Source of the DNA: JACCVL01 sp963695375
GTDB lineage: Bacteria > Actinomycetota > Actinomycetes > Propionibacteriales > Nocardioidaceae
Direction: 5' to 3'
Assembly (NCBI GenBank): GCA_963695375.1
Contig: OY968767.1
Coordinates: 2,666,001 to 2,730,000 of the forward strand
Length of the DNA stretch: 64,000 nt
In this document: positions 59,865-64,000 of the stretch, piece by piece
Position numbering within the stretch: position 1 is the first letter of the stretch
How the letters are laid out: each line of letters begins with the position of its first letter
Notes under the pieces: model-generated
The model's database searches: none
What the model was told of the DNA's origin: nothing
Seen by the model: the letters and a program-made list of their open reading frames with translations, nothing else
Translations under genes and position numbers: made by a program

Positions 59865-60593
59865 TCAGCGCCGACGGCGTCGGCCGTCCACCGTGAGGTA
59901 GAGGCTGAGGGTGCCGTAGTAGCCGAGATAGGCCAGCGACAGGCCGACGAGGACCGGATGCGGGTCGGGCATCTGCAGCAGCAGCGCGCCATAGGCGGTG
60001 AGCCAGCCCGCGGTCAGCGCCAGGTTCAGCCGGCGGAAGGCGACCGTACGGGACGGGTAGATGTAGCGGACGGGGATGAAGACCAAGATGGTGCAGGCGA
60101 TGAGCACCAGCCCGGTCGTCACCTGACCGAGCCCGAGCACGACGACGTAGAACGCGGCCACGTTCCAGTAGCTCGGGAAGCCCAGGAAGAAGTGGTCGTC
60201 GGTCTTGGCGTCCACCCGGCAGAACTGGTAGCTCGACGCGAGCAGCGGTAGGGCCGCCAGCAGGGCCCCGCCGATCCCGTCGGGCAGGTAGTCCCCGGTC
60301 CACAGCAAGACCATCGGCGCGAACGCGTAGGTCAGGTAGTCCACGATGTCGTCGAGGCGAGCGCCGTCGAACCACGGAATGGTCTGCTTCACCCGCAGCC
60401 GGCGGGCCAGCATGCCGTCGGTCCCGTCGATCACCAGCGCCGCCAGCCCGAGCCAGAGCGCCCGGATGGCGTCGCCGTCCATCGCCGCGACCACGATCAG
60501 CAGCGCCAGCACCGACCCGCTCGCGGTGTAGGCGTGGACGGCGAAGCCCGCCAGTCGCAGCCGTCTGGAGTCGGTGGACGGCTGCTGCGCCAC
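59865..60593 (-). CDS. pcs: Phosphatidylcholine synthase-like CDP-alcohol phosphatidyltransferase
   Basis: 242-residue, seven- to eight-helix membrane enzyme. The motif VIDGTDGMLARRLRVKQTIPWFDGARLDDIVDYLTYAFAP has the long spacing characteristic of Pcs (DGxxGxxAR ... G/DxxLDxxVDYxTY), which condenses CDP-diacylglycerol with choline. This fits the phosphatidylcholine reported in Geodermatophilaceae membranes. The GTG at 60593 is the best start but has no good ribosome site; a CTG at 60608 follows GGGAGCC. Confidence 0.85.
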   Translation of the reverse strand: MAQQPSTDSRRLRLAGFAVHAYTASGSVLALLIVVAAMDGDAIRALWLGLAALVIDGTDGMLARRLRVKQTIPWFDGARLDDIVDYLTYAFAPMVLLWTGDYLPDGIGGALLAALPLLASSYQFCRVDAKTDDHFFLGFPSYWNVAAFYVVVLGLGQVTTGLVLIACTILVFIPVRYIYPSRTVAFRRLNLALTAGWLTAYGALLLQMPDPHPVLVGLSLAYLGYYGTLSLYLTVDGRRRRR

Positions 60594-60791
60594 GTCGTAG
60601 GTCGTCAGGGGGGCTCCCGGGCGGCGAAAGGGGCGGGCGGATGCACACGCTCGCCGAAGTCTCTCACGCTCATCCGCGCCGGGTGGCCCGTACCGGGAGC
60701 GGCGCCGGCAACGACCCCCGCCGCGGGGCGGGGGAAACCGGCTAGGGGTGATTGTCCGGTTTGCCGGATCGATCCATGGCACAGTGGCCGG

Positions 60792-61550
60792 ATGCGCTCA
60801 CCGGAGGCAGACGACTTCGCCGAGCTGGCCCGCATGCTGCACGAGGCGCCCGACATCGACGACACGCTGGAGCGGACCGTCTCGCTCGCGGTGGACGCAC
60901 TCGACTGCGACTTCGCCGGAGTCTCGTACAGCGACAGCAAGCGGCACCGGGTCGAGACCGGCGCCGCCTCCGCGGAGGTCGTCCGGGCCGGTGACCAGGC
61001 GCAGTACGAGCTGGGCGAGGGGCCGTGCCTGCAGGCGATGACCGACGGCGGGACCTACCGGGTCGACGACGTCACCACCGACGCCCGCTGGCCGCGCTGG
61101 GGGGAGCGGGCGCGTGACCTCGGGCTGCGCAGCGTGCTCGGGATACGCCTCAGCCACGACGGGGACGTGATCGGGGCCCTGAACCTGTACGCGTCGGAGC
61201 CGGCCCACTTCGACGACGCCGACCTGGAGGTGGCGGAGATCTTCGCCGTGCACGCGTCGGCGGCGCTGGGCCACGCGCGGCAGGACCTGCACCTGCGGCG
61301 TGCCATCGACGCCCGCCACCTGGTCGGGATGGCGCAGGGCATCTTGATGGAGCGGTTCGGCCTCGACCAGCGGGGCGCCTTCGCGGTGCTGCGGCGCTAC
61401 TCCCAGCAGCACAACGTCAAACTGCGGATCGTCGCCGAGCAGCTCGTGATCACCCGGACACTGCCGGACGGGTCGGTGTCGGGCTCGGTGCCGCCGCCGG
61501 TGGACCGAGCCGACGCGGCGGCCGCCGCCGTGGACGTCCCGGCCGGCTGA
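60792..61550 (+). CDS. GAF-ANTAR domain transcription antitermination regulator
   Basis: 252 residues. The GAF domain (about 20-160) has GPCLQAM and VLGIRLSHDGDVIGALNLYA. The C-terminal ANTAR domain (ARHLVGMAQGILMERFGLDQRGAFAVLRRYSQQHNVKLRIVAEQL) binds paired hairpins in nascent RNA to prevent termination. The ligand of the GAF domain and the target RNA are unknown. CACAGT lies 6 bases before the ATG. The gene is divergent from pcs and convergent with the glycosyltransferase. Confidence 0.93.
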   Translation: MRSPEADDFAELARMLHEAPDIDDTLERTVSLAVDALDCDFAGVSYSDSKRHRVETGAASAEVVRAGDQAQYELGEGPCLQAMTDGGTYRVDDVTTDARWPRWGERARDLGLRSVLGIRLSHDGDVIGALNLYASEPAHFDDADLEVAEIFAVHASAALGHARQDLHLRRAIDARHLVGMAQGILMERFGLDQRGAFAVLRRYSQQHNVKLRIVAEQLVITRTLPDGSVSGSVPPPVDRADAAAAAVDVPAG

Positions 61551-61564
61551 GGTCCGGGGCCCGA

Positions 61565-62698
61565 TCAGTCGGGAGCCAGCTCGGCGTGCAGGGCGCGAAG
61601 CCGGCTGGCCCGCACCCGCGGCGAGTGCTCGGCGGACCAGTGCTCGAAGGCGGCCGCGCCCATCCGTCGTACCAGCGCTCGGTCCCCGAGGGTGCCGGCG
61701 ACCACGTCGGCCAGCCGCGCCGGATCGGTGCCGACCAGTGCGCGGCCGGTGATCCCGTCGGCCACGACCTCGGCGGCCGGGCTGTCCGGCAGGGCGAGCA
61801 CGGGGCGGGCGGTGGCCGCCGCCGCCAGCGCCGCGGACGGGAGGACGGACGTGGTGCTGGCGTCGAGGACCGCGTCGACACGGGCGAGCAGCGGCCACCC
61901 GACCCGGGCCGCGCCGTGCACCCGCGCGGACAGCGACTCCGGCCAGGACCGCACCACGGTGGCGTTGCGTCGGGCCCGCAGGGCGCGTGCAGCCGAGCCG
62001 GCGAACAGCACGTGCAGCTGCCGGCAGCGGTGCAGCACCGCTTCCAGCAGTGCCAGCGTGACCGGGCCGACGCCGTCCCCGAGCACCGCCACGACCGGGT
62101 TCGGGGCTGCACGGCCGGCCTCGTCCCGGACCAGGTCGGCCGGACCGCGTGGCCCGGCCGGCGGCACCACCCGGACCAGCTCGGCCGCCAGCCCCGCCCT
62201 CAGACAGACACGGCGGTGCGACTCCGACGACACCACCAGCAGGCTCAGGTGCTCGGCCAGCGCGCGCTCGGCGTTGCCGGGGACGCCGAGCGGCTCGAGC
62301 AGCAGCGGCGGTGGGCGGTCCGCCCGCGGGGCGGCAGCACCACTGCGCACCGCTGCGGCGACGACACCGGCCTCCCAGCCCACGGCGTGCACGACGCCGG
62401 GCGGGCGGGCCGCCAGGGCGGCGGCGACATCGACGAGCGCGCCGGCGTCGAGCACGTCGCCGGTCCGGCCGGCCGGACCGTACCCGCTGGCCTGCGGAAC
62501 CCGGCGGACGGGGACGACGGAGGCGGCCGGGTGACCGACCGGCTCCCTGAGCTCCTCGAGCACGGCGGCGACAGCGGCCTCCGGTCGTTCCAGGTCGCCC
62601 CGCACCGCCGCGTCGGTGACCGGCGCGAGCACGGTGGCCGCGCAGTCGGGGATCCCGACGGGGTCACGGCGTCGTGCCGTGCCCGGCCCCGCGGTCAT
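61565..62698 (-). CDS. Glycosyltransferase, GT-B (GT4-like)
   Basis: 377 residues with a GT-B layout: an acceptor-side N-terminal half with VVHAVGWEAGVVAA, a central SSESHRRVCLRAGL, and a C-terminal donor half (SALAAAATARPVLALPDSPAAEVVADGITGRALV) with the Pro/Glu pair typical of nucleotide-sugar binding. The canonical E-x7-E is not clean, so some activity loss is possible. The ATG follows GAGGAGGACGACTG. It lies between the GAF-ANTAR gene and truB. Confidence 0.8.
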   Translation of the reverse strand: MTAGPGTARRRDPVGIPDCAATVLAPVTDAAVRGDLERPEAAVAAVLEELREPVGHPAASVVPVRRVPQASGYGPAGRTGDVLDAGALVDVAAALAARPPGVVHAVGWEAGVVAAAVRSGAAAPRADRPPPLLLEPLGVPGNAERALAEHLSLLVVSSESHRRVCLRAGLAAELVRVVPPAGPRGPADLVRDEAGRAAPNPVVAVLGDGVGPVTLALLEAVLHRCRQLHVLFAGSAARALRARRNATVVRSWPESLSARVHGAARVGWPLLARVDAVLDASTTSVLPSAALAAAATARPVLALPDSPAAEVVADGITGRALVGTDPARLADVVAGTLGDRALVRRMGAAAFEHWSAEHSPRVRASRLRALHAELAPD

Positions 62699-62773
62699 CA
62701 GTCGTCCTCCTCGCTGCGCGCTGCTGTCCGTCCCCCGGTGCCCGTTCTGGTGCGGGCTAAACCGCGGATGTGA

Positions 62774-63718
62774 TCAGGCGGGCGCGAAGACGGTGACCGC
62801 CCGGGCCGGCCCGTCCCCGACCGCATACAGCGCGAGGAGCCGACCGTCCTCCGCGAGCAGCGCGACGACGTCGCCGGCTCCGGGCGCCGCGTCGGGTGCC
62901 TCGTCGATCTCGAGCGGCCGGCCGTGGGAGACCGCCCGGGCCTGCTCGGCGTCGCAGTGCACGGCCGGGAACACCGCCGTCGCCGCCTCGGCGAGGCTCA
63001 GCAGCCGGGCACCGTCCCGCTCGATCTGCGGCCACGTCTGAGCGCGGTCCAGCGTGAACGGGCCGACCGCCGTTCGGCGCAGCGCCACCAGGTGCCCGCC
63101 GACCCCGAGCGCCTCCCCCAGGTCCCGGGCCAGGGCACGGACGTAGGTGCCCGAGCTGCAGCGAACGGTGAGGTCGACGTCGACCGTCGGGTGCGGGTCG
63201 CCCGATGGTGAGGTCGCCTGGTCCGGTCCGGGGCGCAGCCCACCGACGGTCAGCTCGTGCACGGTCACCCGTCGCGGCTCGAGGGCGACGGTCTCGCCGC
63301 GACGAACCCGTGCGTAGGCCCGCTCGCCGGCCACCTTGACCGCGGAGACGGCGGACGGCACCTGGTCGAGCGTGCCCGTCAGCCGACCGGCCGCCGACCG
63401 CACCGCGGCCACGTCCAGCCCGGCCGCCGAGGCACCGCTCACCGGCCGGCCCTCGGCGTCGTCGGTCTCGGTGGCGACGCCGAGCCGGGCGGTGGCCGAG
63501 TACTCCTTCGTGGTCGGGGACAGGTGTCCGAGCAGCCGGGTGCCACGGCCGACCCCGACGACGAGCACGCCCGTGGCCATCGGGTCCAGCGTCCCGGCGT
63601 GCCCGACCCGGCGGGTCCGCAGCAGCCGCCGCGTCCACCCGACCACGTCGTGCGAGGTGGACCCGGCGGGCTTGTCGATGACGAGGACGCCGTCACCGGC
63701 GGCGGGCGGCCCGTTCAC
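62774..63718 (-). CDS. truB: tRNA pseudouridine(55) synthase TruB
   Basis: 314 residues forming the T-loop pseudouridine of all tRNAs. The catalytic Asp45 is in HAGTLDPMATGVL; KPAGSTSHDVV and SGTYVRALARDLG are conserved TruB segments, with a PUA-type C-terminus. The GTG at 63718 is 1 base after the rbfA stop. Confidence 0.97.
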   Translation of the reverse strand: MNGPPAAGDGVLVIDKPAGSTSHDVVGWTRRLLRTRRVGHAGTLDPMATGVLVVGVGRGTRLLGHLSPTTKEYSATARLGVATETDDAEGRPVSGASAAGLDVAAVRSAAGRLTGTLDQVPSAVSAVKVAGERAYARVRRGETVALEPRRVTVHELTVGGLRPGPDQATSPSGDPHPTVDVDLTVRCSSGTYVRALARDLGEALGVGGHLVALRRTAVGPFTLDRAQTWPQIERDGARLLSLAEAATAVFPAVHCDAEQARAVSHGRPLEIDEAPDAAPGAGDVVALLAEDGRLLALYAVGDGPARAVTVFAPA

Positions 63719-63719
63719 C

Positions 63720-64000
63720 TCAGGAGTCGGCGTCAGCGTCGGCGTCGGCGTCGCTGTCGGAGCCGGTGTCGTCCCCGGCGTGCCGGTAGGGGTCCGGGTC
63801 CCCCGCGTACGCCGCCCCGGCGGCCTGCCGGGCGACCTCCGCGTCGCTCGCCCGCGCCCTGGCCAGGAGGTCGTCGATGTGCCGGGCGTTCTGCGGGACG
63901 GCGTCGAGGACGAACGCGATGGCAGGCGTGTGCCGCATCCCGAGCTGACCGCCCACCTCGGAGCGGATCAGGCCGGTGGCGCTGGCCAGCGCCGCGGAGG
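63720..64000 (-). CDS. rbfA: Ribosome-binding factor A, 5' end outside the window
   Basis: The last 92 codons of RbfA, a 30S maturation factor: AALASATGLIRSEVGGQLGMR, then HTPAIAFVLDAVPQNARHIDDLLARAR. The C-terminus is an acidic tail of SDADADADADS encoded by a 6-base tandem repeat (about 63723-63760). The start codon lies beyond base 64000. Confidence 0.95.
   Translation of the reverse strand, partial: SAALASATGLIRSEVGGQLGMRHTPAIAFVLDAVPQNARHIDDLLARARASDAEVARQAAGAAYAGDPDPYRHAGDDTGSDSDADADADADS

Overview
The window is high-GC actinobacterial chromosome, densely coding and mostly read from the minus strand. It carries the actinobacterial housekeeping order rbfA-truB-ribF-rpsO-pnp-(M16 protease)-dapB-thyA-dfrA-dapA-rnj-ftsK-rodZ-rimO-pgsA-cinA-clgR-recA-recX-rny. 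Two further features point towards Geodermatophilaceae or a close relative: a phosphatidylcholine-synthase-like gene (phosphatidylcholine is a polar lipid of that family) and dispersed GATCCG..ACTT repeats of a kind I recall from those genomes. This placement is inference; no rRNA or tRNA gene is present to test it.

Layout, left to right. 1-3.4 kb: 3'-truncated rny, then recX and recA; recA has both a PafBC/RecA-NDp-type promoter and a LexA box. 3.4-8.5 kb: a tightly overlapping minus-strand operon led by an MTA phosphorylase, followed by a frameshifted NAD-dependent epimerase, a GT2 glycosyltransferase, a DUF2064 nucleotidyltransferase-like protein, a cytochrome b/sulfite-oxidase-fold fusion and a small membrane protein. 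8.5-16 kb: an SDR and a GT-C-like membrane protein, DUF3046, a palindromic repeat locus, a drug/lipid-type ABC exporter (ATPase plus two permeases), and a SigE-family sigma factor with its membrane-anchored BNR partner. 16-21 kb: giant Lhr-type helicase and ClgR. 21-33.8 kb: cinA, pgsA, rimO, an unusual PH-domain-fused RodZ, ftsK, an alpha/beta hydrolase bracketed by two inverted arrays of 22-bp repeats, rnj, dapA, dfrA, thyA. 33.9-39.9 kb: paaABCDE (phenylacetyl-CoA epoxidase) on the minus strand, then GNAT, DUF2461, azlC and azlD on the plus strand. 40-47 kb: kynA-kynU-dapB in one overlapping operon, M16 protease, pnp, rpsO. 47-62.8 kb: an accessory block splitting the conserved rpsO/ribF/truB neighbourhood: five sulfotransferase-like domains in four ORFs, a GlfT2-like galactofuranosyltransferase, an amidohydrolase, a secreted SGNH esterase, ribF, a DMT transporter, a Pcs-like enzyme, a GAF-ANTAR regulator and a glycosyltransferase. 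62.8-64 kb: truB and the 3' end of rbfA.

Most neighbouring genes overlap by 4 bases (RTGA type), implying long translationally coupled operons. Many operon heads have a -10-like hexamer 6-7 bases before the start codon, the mark of leaderless transcripts, and this fixed several start choices. No gap without a gene exceeds 300 bases. I saw no tRNA, rRNA, insertion sequence, CRISPR array or attachment site. The most unusual content is (i) the GATCCG-core repeats, present as 40-44 bp near-perfect palindromes and as two inverted six-unit arrays, and (ii) the tandem sulfotransferase-domain locus beside a galactan-type glycosyltransferase, with one palindrome lying in frame between two fused domains.
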